Source: a virus. Taken from it: 37,038 nt of DNA. Numbering within the stretch: the first letter of the stretch is position 1; each line of letters starts with the position of its first letter. The notes under the pieces were generated by a model. The model did not search any database. It was not told the DNA's origin and saw only the letters and a list, made by a program, of their open reading frames with translations. This document shows, in pieces, positions 31,523 through 37,038 of this stretch. The translations under genes and the position numbers were made by a program. The stretch is taken from positions 1-37,038 of IMG/VR virus record IMGVR_UViG_3300035698_006554; one strand, written 5' to 3'.

Positions 31523-31762
31523 ATGCAGCTAAGAAAAGTATTAAGAATATTAAACCAAATAAAAGAAGAACATGGCGACAGGATACAAGTTTCTGTTGCC
31601 GTAGATGACTTCCAAGAATCGCAATATTCGTATCATGAAGTGTCTGAAGTAGGAATATCAGGGGCTTACTATGCAGATGGCGATGGTTTTATCGGGTCGA
31701 ATCCAGAAAGATATGTAGTTAGTTTCGGCTTAGAATCGCCCAATAAAAAGACATATAAATGA
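31523..31762 (+). CDS. Small acidic protein, unknown
   Basis: The 79-residue protein has AGGAGA before ATG 31523. It begins with a helix (QLRKVLRILNQIKEEHGDRI) and continues with beta-like, aromatic acidic segments (SVAVDDFQESQYSYHEVSEV, GAYYADGDGFIGSNPERYVV). It has no known motif and may be a small anti-defence or inhibitor protein; this is a guess from size and position. Stem-loop repeats flank it on both sides. Confidence 0.55.
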   Translation: MQLRKVLRILNQIKEEHGDRIQVSVAVDDFQESQYSYHEVSEVGISGAYYADGDGFIGSNPERYVVSFGLESPNKKTYK

Positions 31763-31841
31763 CTAAAATTTGAACAAAGTGACTAAATATGACGCATCCC
31801 ATATAGTCGGAGTTATATGGGATGACAATTTTACATACAAT
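31760..31841 (+). repeat. Stem-loop cassette repeat, copy B
   Basis: CATCCCATATA (31795-31805) pairs with TATATGGGATG (31814-31824), 11 perfect pairs around the loop GTCGGAGT. TACAAT is at 31836-31841, 17 bases after TTATAT. TGACTAAA at its 5' end includes the upstream stop and is repeated once more inside. Confidence 0.88.
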
Positions 31842-31857
31842 CTAAGGAGATAATGGA

Positions 31858-32100
31858 ATGGAACATGAAAACCAAGATGAGATCACATGTCCTTATTGTG
31901 ATTATAAATTTGATAATGATGATGAGCCTTGGCAATATAATGAGGATGATAGTGAAGGGGAGTGCCCTGCGTGTGGCAAGAAATTCAATCTAGCGGTAAA
32001 TATCAGCTGTTCTTATGATACCTCTGTTGAAAATTGTGCCGATGAAAAGATAGACGGAGTTATGTGGGATGGAAAAAGTATGTACAATTGGGGGGAATAA
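31858..32100 (+). CDS. Small acidic zinc-ribbon protein
   Basis: ATG 31858 is placed 8 bases after AAGGAG (31844-31849). The 80 residues have CPYCDYKF and CPACGKKF, two CxxC knuckles, separated by an acidic stretch (NDDEPWQYNEDDSEGE). The last 17 residues (KIDGVMWDGKSMYNWGE) are translated from a degenerate copy of the stem-loop repeat. Function unknown. Confidence 0.62.
   Translation: MEHENQDEITCPYCDYKFDNDDEPWQYNEDDSEGECPACGKKFNLAVNISCSYDTSVENCADEKIDGVMWDGKSMYNWGE
32051..32088 (+). repeat. Degenerate stem-loop repeat, copy E, inside a gene
   Basis: The core CGGAGTTATGTGGGATG and a TACAAT (32083-32088) keep the spacing of copy B, but the 5' hairpin arm is gone. It codes for the end of the zinc-ribbon protein and is followed by a G-rich site and the next ATG at 32101. 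Confidence 0.7.
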
Positions 32101-32358
32101 ATGTCATTTCAAAAATATAAAACAGCACAATTAACAAAAACTCTTAGGGGTATTGAGACAATTAAAAAGGTGTTGTCTGAAAATCTATCTAATGAGTATG
32201 ACCGTGGTTTATATAATGGACTTGAGCTAGCTATAAGTCTACTTTTGGACAAGCCTAGAAAATTTGCCGTAAAAAAGGACAAAAAACATAAAAGCAAAAC
32301 CACGGAATCTTTAGTCGAAGCGACAATAGCACTAGCAAAAAACGGATTTATAAAGTGA
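32101..32358 (+). CDS. Small basic protein, unknown
   Basis: The 85-residue protein starts at ATG 32101, just after the previous stop, with GGGGGG upstream. It has a helical first half (TKTLRGIETIKKVLSENLSN) and a basic segment (FAVKKDKKHKSKTTESLVEA) that may bind nucleic acid. Function unknown. Copy C of the repeat begins at its stop codon. Confidence 0.55.
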   Translation: MSFQKYKTAQLTKTLRGIETIKKVLSENLSNEYDRGLYNGLELAISLLLDKPRKFAVKKDKKHKSKTTESLVEATIALAKNGFIK

Positions 32359-32427
32359 CTAAACTATGAACATAATGACGCATCCCATATAGATAGAGTT
32401 ATACGGGATGACAATTTTACATACAAT
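32356..32427 (+). repeat. Stem-loop cassette repeat, copy C
   Basis: CATCCCATATA (32381-32391) and TATACGGGATG (32400-32410) pair with one mismatch, loop GATAGAGT; TACAAT is at 32422-32427. The 5' part TGACTAAACTATGAACA begins with the upstream stop codon. Confidence 0.85.
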
Positions 32428-32453
32428 TAGGGATATATCAAAGTGAGGACAAA

Positions 32454-32747
32454 ATGAGCAAATTTGAAGAATGGTATGAAGAGAAATTTAAGGCGTATAC
32501 CCCCTCAAAAAGAATGGCAATGTACGGGTTTGTACAATTGGCATGGGAGCACCAACAGCGTGTAATTGCAGAGCTTAAAGCAGAAATAGATGGCATGAAG
32601 AACTGTATGAATTGCGAACAATGGAATACAGAAGAGATGTTCTGTAATATTGATTTGCCCCCATTTAATGAAACAACTTGCGAAATGAAAGTACTCATTA
32701 AGGGTAGACCTTTAGGGGATAAATGGGAAAGAGTGTCTAAACTATGA
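32454..32747 (+). CDS. Small phage protein, W- and E-rich start
   Basis: The 97-residue protein has GAGGAC before ATG 32454. The beginning SKFEEWYEEKFKAYTPSKRM is like several small early proteins of Gram-negative phages that start with a W-rich amphipathic helix. Later it has CMNCEQWNTEEMFC, with a possible Cys-based metal site. The end reads into repeat copy D (VSKL stop). Function unknown. Confidence 0.58.
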   Translation: MSKFEEWYEEKFKAYTPSKRMAMYGFVQLAWEHQQRVIAELKAEIDGMKNCMNCEQWNTEEMFCNIDLPPFNETTCEMKVLIKGRPLGDKWERVSKL

Positions 32748-32788
32748 ACATTTTGACGCATCCCATATAATTAGAGTTATATGGGGTG
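32734..32788 (+). repeat. Stem-loop cassette repeat, copy D
   Basis: CATCCCATATA (32759-32769) and TATATGGGGTG (32778-32788) pair with one G-U, loop ATTAGAGT. The first bases are read as codons of the gene before. The TACAAT hexamer is missing. Confidence 0.8.
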
Positions 32789-32847
32789 AAATTATCTACT
32801 CAAATAGGAATGATAGTGAAAGCGATTGATGAACTTGAGAGTAATGA

Positions 32848-32934
32848 ATGAGTGTATACATCAAGAAAGGTAACAAATTTATATGTCCTGCATGTGTGAA
32901 GGTAGCGTTAATTGCAACAAGAGATAAAAAATAA
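32848..32934 (+). CDS. Very small ORF with CxxC, doubtful
   Basis: ATG 32848 overlaps the stop of a 13-codon ORF at 32810 and encodes 28 residues with CPAC and a basic end. It may be translated, or be a decayed gene left after repeat D. It is the only ORF in the gap 32789-32940. Confidence 0.3.
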   Translation: MSVYIKKGNKFICPACVKVALIATRDKK

Positions 32935-32984
32935 TTAATTTGCGTGGTGGTTTTAATCGACTTTTTGAGAGCTACGCAAAGGAA

Positions 32985-33009
32985 GGGTCTCAATAGTGAG
33001 GCCCTTTTT
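32985..33009 (+). terminator. Rho-independent terminator, possible attenuator
   Basis: GGGTCTCA (32985-32992) pairs with TGAGGCCC (32997-33004), loop ATAG, then T5. A second weaker stem, TGCGTGGT (32941-32948) with GCTACGCA (32971-32978), lies just upstream. The terminator ends 16 bases before the next start codon. Confidence 0.75.
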
Positions 33010-33024
33010 ATGGAGTATCAAGCT

Positions 33025-33450
33025 ATGAAAAACAAAAATTTATTAGATAAGATTATATCGCATCTTCCCAAAGGCTCGGAGTTGATTAAATATGAAGACG
33101 CGGAAAAAGGTATCGCCACAACCAAAATCAAATACAATAGAATAAATGTATTTTATAAATTAAAAGAAAGAGAGTATTGTTTTAATATAGCTGGTTGCGG
33201 TCCTATGATTACGGTAAAGAAAACTAGCACCGATAATAAATTGCCAGGGGATGGTATTAAAAAAATAATAGTAGATAAATTATGTGTGGCATGTGGTAAA
33301 AAAATTAAATGGGATGATCACTCGTATAATCTTACTGTAGGTCGGCATTTTTATTATGGTAAAACTTACTCAATACTTTCATGGAACGGGGTTATTTGTG
33401 AGTACTGTGATACGCATGATGTTAATTATAAAGTCAAAGGTGAAAAATGA
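33025..33450 (+). CDS. Small zinc-binding protein, unknown
   Basis: The 141-residue protein starts at ATG 33025 behind GGAG at 33012-33015; ATG 33010 is closer to the terminator and less likely. LCVACGKKIKWDDHSYNL (about 90-107) and CEYCDTHD (about 128-135) form two CxxC pairs of a treble-clef or zinc-ribbon type. The first 85 residues show a helix and short beta strands. It overlaps the next gene (ATGA). Confidence 0.58.
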   Translation: MKNKNLLDKIISHLPKGSELIKYEDAEKGIATTKIKYNRINVFYKLKEREYCFNIAGCGPMITVKKTSTDNKLPGDGIKKIIVDKLCVACGKKIKWDDHSYNLTVGRHFYYGKTYSILSWNGVICEYCDTHDVNYKVKGEK

Positions 33451-33698
33451 GTAATATTAAAGAATGTGAGCATAAGGCCAGTTTCGCTAAAAGATATTTT
33501 GAGAGATTAAACTCATGGCTTGATGCATACAAAAAAGCGCAAGAGGTAAGCCCGATGATTGCGTTGTTAGTGCTGACTCAAATGAACAGAGATTTGGAAT
33601 TAATGGCACTGGACGAAAGGGCGAAAGATCATAAGTCGATAGATAGTAGTGAGTTAGTTATTCCTGTTTTGAAGTTGAAAGATTTTCTAAAAACATAA
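33447..33698 (+). CDS. Small helical protein, unknown
   Basis: ATG 33447 overlaps the stop of the previous gene by four bases. The 83 residues form a mostly helical protein with aromatic residues (KRYFERLNSWLDAYKKAQEV) and a hydrophobic middle (SPMIALLVLTQMNRDLELMAL). The hydrophobic part is too broken for a clear membrane span. Function unknown. Confidence 0.55.
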   Translation: MSNIKECEHKASFAKRYFERLNSWLDAYKKAQEVSPMIALLVLTQMNRDLELMALDERAKDHKSIDSSELVIPVLKLKDFLKT

Positions 33699-33718
33699 TA
33701 GTTCTACATGGAACAATA

Positions 33719-33913
33719 TTAAATCCGACCAATAGTTAGCAATTTTGTCATATACTCTTCAAACTCAATTTCGGTACATTCCACACTAATTCCAGAATCG
33801 GTATCTATAGGTGCAGGAAATCTAAACTTTTCAGCAGCTTCGATAATATCAGAAAATTGATAAGGGTAGTCATGACTAGAATCTATAGTTTTAACTGTAA
33901 TTTGTTCTAGCAT
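33719..33913 (-). CDS. Small acidic protein on the opposite strand
   Basis: The 64-residue protein is read leftward from ATG 33913 behind a GGGGAGGGA site. It is acidic (LEQITVKTIDSSHDYPYQFS, VECTEIEFEEYM). It lies alone against a rightward operon. The strong ribosome binding site and the absence of any + strand frame make it credible. Acidic mini-proteins of phages often mimic DNA; nothing here proves that. Function unknown. Confidence 0.55.
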   Translation of the reverse strand: MLEQITVKTIDSSHDYPYQFSDIIEAAEKFRFPAPIDTDSGISVECTEIEFEEYMTKLLTIGRI

Positions 33914-33979
33914 AATCCCTCCCCTTTTTTATTTACTCCATGCATCATTGTAACACTTTGTGCATAGGGTTGATAATCA

Positions 33980-34014
33980 ATATATGTTTAGGTGAGTAGA
34001 TAATATATGTTTAG
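33980..34014. repeat. Two direct repeats upstream of a rightward promoter
   Basis: ATATATGTTTAG occurs at 33980-33991 and again at 34003-34014, start to start 23 bases (two helical turns). Such phasing suits a protein bound to one face of DNA. Confidence 0.65.
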
Positions 34015-34019
34015 CCGAA

Positions 34020-34036
34020 ACGATATCACATATCGT
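34020..34036. promoter_or_regulatory. Palindromic operator next to a promoter
   Basis: ACGATAT (34020-34026), CAC, ATATCGT (34030-34036) form a perfect inverted repeat four bases before the -35 box. Confidence 0.6.
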
Positions 34037-34039
34037 GCC

Positions 34040-34068
34040 TTGACAATGAATTGCGCTTAAGGTCGAAT
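34040..34068 (+). promoter_or_regulatory. Sigma70-type promoter for the ParB/methyltransferase/terminase run
   Basis: TTGACA (34040-34045), a perfect -35, is 17 bases from TCGAAT (34063-34068), four of six matches to -10. It lies 35 bases before the next start and probably begins the run that carries terS and continues into the late operon. Confidence 0.65.
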
Positions 34069-34102
34069 ATAAGGGCAGTATAAATTACATGGAAGTTTGA
34101 CA

Positions 34103-34351
34103 ATGAGAAATGAGGGATTAATTCGAGTTTATGTAATAGCCGATGATAATCGCTGGCATATTGCAACTAAAGATTTTGATATTTACAGTAATTTTATTAC
34201 TTCATATGTAGAGCTTTTCAACACTTCAGAAAAGTGCAATTCCTACAGAATATTTACTATAGACATGACACGAAAAGAGTTTGAGACAGCGCTCAAGAAT
34301 ATGAACACGAAATATAATATCAGGCCAAATTTAAAACTTATCAAGGATTAG
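34103..34351 (+). CDS. Small protein, unknown
   Basis: ATG 34103 has GGAAG at 34091-34095. The 82 residues are a compact mix of strands and helix (LIRVYVIADDNRWHIATKD, SYVELFNTSEKCNSYRIFTI, MTRKEFETALKNMNTK). No motif is recognised. It is the first gene behind the promoter at 34040. Confidence 0.55.
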   Translation: MRNEGLIRVYVIADDNRWHIATKDFDIYSNFITSYVELFNTSEKCNSYRIFTIDMTRKEFETALKNMNTKYNIRPNLKLIKD

Positions 34352-34355
34352 CAAT

Positions 34356-34571
34356 ATGACTTTACCAATCGCAATAACTCTTTTTACAATCGCAGCATGG
34401 GTTTGCTTTTACATACATTGTCACATAACCAGCAAATCAATATTGCTCGATAGTAGCTTTGAAAGAAATGTTATTGTTGGTTTCATGTTCGTGATTATCT
34501 CAACAATGCTAAGTTTGCTCACTGTAGCGACTTGGATAGCTTACTCTATTTCAATTAGGGTAGGTGTTTAA
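34356..34571 (+). CDS. Small two-span membrane protein
   Basis: The 71-residue protein begins at ATG 34356. It has two hydrophobic spans, about residues 4-20 (PIAITLFTIAAWVCFYI) and 38-64 (NVIVGFMFVIISTMLSLLTV, then ATWIAYS), joined by a polar loop (CHITSKSILLDSSFERN). It may be a superinfection-exclusion or late membrane protein. The next gene starts right after its stop. Confidence 0.62.
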   Translation: MTLPIAITLFTIAAWVCFYIHCHITSKSILLDSSFERNVIVGFMFVIISTMLSLLTVATWIAYSISIRVGV

Positions 34572-34572
34572 T

Positions 34573-35130
34573 ATGGAAATTAAATCAACAACAATCGAGA
34601 TAGTACCGATAGATAAAATCATATCGCATCCCGATAATGAAAATATTCACTCTGAAAAACAGATTGGAGTTTTAACACAACTTATTATCGATAACGGTTT
34701 TCGTAATCCATTGGTTGTGTCTAATCGCTCGGGGTTTGTAGTATGCGGAAATGGTAGGCTAGAGGCGGCTAAAATACTCGAAATGGAAGAGCTGCCTGTC
34801 ATGCATCAAGACTTCGAAGACGAAGCCGAAGAAATGCGCCATAGGCTTGCAGATAACGAATTGGCAAGACACGCAACACTTGACCAAGATAAAATGATTA
34901 TCAACATGGAAAAGCTAGATATGGATACTAGAAATTTCAACTTTGAAGATTTTGGAATGATTGACTTTGAAATTATAAATCTCGATGAAATTCCAGATAT
35001 TAAGGAAAGCCCAAAAGATGAAGCGCCAAGTAAATATATTATTGAAGTTGAGTTTCCTAACGATATGGAAATGATGGATATACATGATGATTTAATTCAT
35101 CGTGGATATATCTCAAGGGTCAAAAAATGA
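34573..35130 (+). CDS. ParB/sulfiredoxin-fold (ParB N-terminal-like) protein
   Basis: The 185-residue protein starts at ATG 34573. IEIVPIDKIISHPDNENIHS, GVLTQLIIDNGFRNPLVVSN and VVCGNGRLEAAKILEM (57-72, the GxGR-type motif) identify a ParB N-terminal domain. In phages such proteins often precede DNA methyltransferases and terminases; some have nuclease or CTPase activity. The acidic C-terminal half (EEMRHRLADNELARH, KLDMDTRNFNFEDFGMIDF) is typical of this group. It overlaps the methyltransferase gene by four bases. Confidence 0.84.
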   Translation: MEIKSTTIEIVPIDKIISHPDNENIHSEKQIGVLTQLIIDNGFRNPLVVSNRSGFVVCGNGRLEAAKILEMEELPVMHQDFEDEAEEMRHRLADNELARHATLDQDKMIINMEKLDMDTRNFNFEDFGMIDFEIINLDEIPDIKESPKDEAPSKYIIEVEFPNDMEMMDIHDDLIHRGYISRVKK

Positions 35131-36104
35131 TAAAGCGATACGGCATACCTTATATGGGATCAAAAAATTCTATACTCCAGAAGATTTGTAAAATATTTCC
35201 AAAAGCAGATAATTTTTATGATTTGTTCGGCGGCGGCGGAAGTGTAACGCACTTTATGCTTGAAATAAGGTTTAGGGATTTTAAAACATTTTACTTCAAC
35301 GAAATAAAAAAAGGCATACCAAAATTAATACAAGATGCGGTAAATGGTAAATACAATTATGAAAACTTCAAACCAGAGTTTATTGGACGAGATAAATTTT
35401 TTGCAAGCATAGACGATGAATATATTAGGTGCTTATGGTCTTTTGGGAATAACGGTAAAAGTTACCTGTTTTCAAAAGAGATCGAACCTTATAAAAAATC
35501 TATGCACGATGCAATAATTTTTAATAAGTTTAATGACCTAGCAAAAGAAGTTCTAGGCATGAACTCTTTCAAGGAAGGATATTCCGTTAAAGATAGACGA
35601 CTTTTCTTAAGAAATAGAATTGAATATTACAGAGTTAATGGCATCCCAAAAATACTTCACCAATTCTTGAATGAAAAGCAACTACAGCGACTACAGCAAC
35701 TAGAGCAACTAGAGCAACTACAGCAACTACAGCGACTACAGCAACTACAGCAACTAGAGCAACTACAGCGACCTATTGTTTTTTCAGCATTGAGCTATGA
35801 CGATGTTTTAATCAAACCAAATTCTATCATATATTGCGATATACCATATAGAGGTGCTGCTGATTATGGGAATAGTTTCAACCATGATGCCTTTTATAAT
35901 TGGGCGAATGAGCAAGTAAACCCTGTTTTTATTTCTGAATACAGTTTACCAGACGACAGATTTAAAAAGATATACTCAATTAAAAAAAGGTCACTTTTAT
36001 GTAAGAAAGATAAATCAATTAACACATACAAAGAAGAGAAAATTTTTGTAAATAAAGCAGGGCATAAGGCGTTTGTAAAATATCACGCTGCAAGGAAGCA
36101 ATAA
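35127..36104 (+). CDS. Adenine-specific DNA methyltransferase (Dam/D12 class) with QL repeat
   Basis: The 325-residue protein has RYGIPYMGSKNSIL (4-17) and FYDLFGGGGSV (30-40), the SAM-binding motifs of the D12 adenine methylases, and YCDIPYRG (236-243) as catalytic motif IV (DIPY in place of DPPY). Between them, residues 185-214 are a tandem (Q/R)L(Q/E) repeat encoded by ten nine-base units, in the region that usually holds target recognition. The enzyme probably methylates phage DNA against restriction. It lies between the ParB-like gene and the small terminase. Confidence 0.84.
   Translation: MIKRYGIPYMGSKNSILQKICKIFPKADNFYDLFGGGGSVTHFMLEIRFRDFKTFYFNEIKKGIPKLIQDAVNGKYNYENFKPEFIGRDKFFASIDDEYIRCLWSFGNNGKSYLFSKEIEPYKKSMHDAIIFNKFNDLAKEVLGMNSFKEGYSVKDRRLFLRNRIEYYRVNGIPKILHQFLNEKQLQRLQQLEQLEQLQQLQRLQQLQQLEQLQRPIVFSALSYDDVLIKPNSIIYCDIPYRGAADYGNSFNHDAFYNWANEQVNPVFISEYSLPDDRFKKIYSIKKRSLLCKKDKSINTYKEEKIFVNKAGHKAFVKYHAARKQ
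35679..35768 (+). repeat. Nine-base repeat, ten units, in the adenine methyltransferase
   Basis: Ten units of CAACTACAG, CGACTACAG or CAACTAGAG run without gap, encoding (Q/R)L(Q/E). Point differences between units indicate an older repeat than the one at 28189, but copy number may still vary in frame. Confidence 0.92.
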
Positions 36105-36106
36105 GC

Positions 36107-36529
36107 ATGTCAGATAAACCAAAAAACCCAAATCTAATTCCATTCGAAAAAGGTAACCCCGGAGGACCGGGTAGACCAAAGCGAACGACAGAAGAAAAAC
36201 AGGCGGCGCGTATGACTAGAGAGACGTTCAATAATTGTGCTAGAAAATACATGTTAAAAACATATGATCAACTCAGAAAAATAGTTGAAGATGAAATGAA
36301 AGAAGTACAGGGAAGAAAGGAAGTCACTTCACTTGAGTTAATGGTCATATCTGTAATCGTCAAAGCAATAAAAACAGGTGACCAGAATAAAATGAATTGG
36401 TTCCTCGAACAACTATTCGGAAAACTCACCGAACACCATCACATTAAATCGGAAGTTGTTAACCATGCTACAATATTAAAAGGAATAGAGGACGCTAAGA
36501 AAAAGAGCATCGAAAATAAAGTAGAGTAG
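36107..36529 (+). CDS. terS: Small terminase subunit, complete
   Basis: The protein has 140 residues. The N-terminal NPNLIPFEKGNPGGPGRPKR (8-27) fits the DUF5681-type start of many small terminases, followed by basic helices (TTEEKQAARMTRETFNNCAR, QLRKIVEDEMKEVQGRKE) that bind DNA at the packaging site, and a C-terminal part (NWFLEQLFGKLTEHHHIKSE). It follows the adenine methyltransferase closely. In this copy the next gene is a methyltransferase, while in the copy at 1-222 the next gene is terL. Confidence 0.82.
   Translation: MSDKPKNPNLIPFEKGNPGGPGRPKRTTEEKQAARMTRETFNNCARKYMLKTYDQLRKIVEDEMKEVQGRKEVTSLELMVISVIVKAIKTGDQNKMNWFLEQLFGKLTEHHHIKSEVVNHATILKGIEDAKKKSIENKVE
36308..36528 (+). repeat. 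Terminal near-duplicate of window bases 1-221
   Basis: Bases 1-221 and 36308-36528 differ at three sites (102/36409, 186/36493, 204/36511), all silent. After this, the sequences diverge completely. This shows either a circularly permuted genome assembled from two strains, or a duplicated gene end. Confidence 0.9.
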
Positions 36530-36546
36530 ACCAAGGAATAGGTACT

Positions 36547-37038
36547 ATGATTAAGTTATTGCATGGCGATTGTTTAGAATTGATGAAATCTATACCTGAT
36601 AATTCTATAGATTTATGTTTGACCGATCCACCTTACGGCACGACAAAATGCAAATGGGATTCAGTTATCGACTTCGATATAATGTGGAAAGAATTGAAAA
36701 GAGTCATGAAAATAAATGGAGCTATCTGCTTATTTGGAAGTGAACCTTTTAGCAGTGCTCTCCGAATGTCGAATATTAAAATGTTTAAATATGATTGGAT
36801 ATGGAAAAAAGAGAAAGGTGGCAATATTGGAGTGTTGAAGTACCAGCCACCCAAGGTACATGAAATAGTGTCTGTGTTTAGTGCTAAACCGCATTTCTAC
36901 GCTCCAGTAATGGATATAAGAGAAGATAAGAATTTGAGGAATAACAAGCCAAGGTTAAATAAATCTAATATCCAAGGTGGTAAAAGCTTTTATACTGAAA
37001 AAAGTCGAGGTAACCTAAAGGAAAAATATCCAATCTCG
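36547..37038 (+). CDS. DNA methyltransferase (N4-cytosine/N6-adenine), cut by window end
   Basis: From ATG 36547 (AAGGAA upstream) the frame is open to the window end, at least 164 residues. MIKLLHGDCLELMKSIPDNS and CLTDPPYGTTKCKWDSV (24-40, with the DPPY motif) are typical of the beta-type N6/N4 methylases. KRVMKINGAICLFGSEPFSS and KYDWIWKKEKGGNIGVLKYQ follow as usual. It lies between small and large terminase genes in this genome version. The end is missing, so completeness is unknown. Confidence 0.86.
   Translation, partial: MIKLLHGDCLELMKSIPDNSIDLCLTDPPYGTTKCKWDSVIDFDIMWKELKRVMKINGAICLFGSEPFSSALRMSNIKMFKYDWIWKKEKGGNIGVLKYQPPKVHEIVSVFSAKPHFYAPVMDIREDKNLRNNKPRLNKSNIQGGKSFYTEKSRGNLKEKYPIS

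Noticed and set aside
31457-32788. CRISPR array made from the repeats
   Set aside because: Repeats are palindromic but separated by genes of 250-300 bases, not by uniform short spacers, and no cas gene is present.
1-37038. tRNA genes
   Set aside because: No cloverleaf with the T-loop pattern GTTCRANTC and matching acceptor stem was noticed, but a covariance search could not be run.

Overview
The window is almost certainly the genome of a temperate-or-lytic tailed phage (siphovirus type), nearly complete and probably circularly permuted. The evidence is a full set of head, connector, tail-tube, tape-measure and fibre genes, phage replication and recombination genes, a lysis set, and dense small early genes. 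The first 221 bases recur at 36308-36528 with only three synonymous differences, so the unit length is about 36.3 kb. No integrase, excisionase or CI-type repressor was recognised, and no tRNA was seen. The DNA is visibly AT-rich, uses TGA as a stop, and most genes have clear AGGAG-type ribosome binding sites. Two lipobox-type lipoproteins suggest a Gram-negative (diderm) host; the host genus cannot be told from the sequence.

Layout. (1) 1-16798, + strand, late structural operon: end of small terminase, large terminase, portal fused to a Mu F-like domain, a protease/scaffold gene with a likely internal scaffold start, decoration protein, major capsid, connectors, an unexpected Maf/DUF115-type glycosyltransferase-like gene, tail tube, tail assembly chaperones with a -1 frameshift on a run of ten A, tape measure, distal tail and hub proteins, collar fibre and fibre-assembly protein. 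(2) 16799-21950, + strand, an accessory glycan cassette: radical SAM/SPASM enzyme, a cytidylyltransferase-glycosyltransferase fusion, an unknown gene, a NeuB-like nonulosonic acid synthase broken by one base, a small zinc protein, and a zinc/methyltransferase/TPR protein. (3) 22018-22890, + strand, probable lysis genes (two small membrane proteins and a lipoprotein). (4) 22986-29362, - strand, early operon: HNH protein, replication initiator with a His-Glu repeat, RecA/DnaB-type ATPase, small proteins, a frameshifted cytosine methyltransferase, Gp157, RecT, NAD-sugar epimerase, NlpC/P60 lysin. (5) 29363-29723, divergent control region with inverted repeats and an orphan terminator. (6) 29724-37038, + strand, many tiny genes separated by a repeated stem-loop element, then ParB-like, adenine methyltransferase, small terminase and a third methyltransferase cut by the window end.

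How it fits together. Replication and annealing (initiator, ATPase, Gp157, RecT) are leftward; small host-interaction genes, DNA modification and packaging are rightward and lead round the circle into the late operon. The most unusual content is a set of sugar-activating and sugar-transferring genes (8840-9823, 16866-21950, 23562-24407), one of which sits among tail genes. Together they suggest that the phage makes or transfers a nonulosonic-acid-like sugar onto its own virion or onto the host surface. The second unusual element is a family of five stem-loop repeats that separates the small genes at 31.4-32.8 kb like cassette boundaries.
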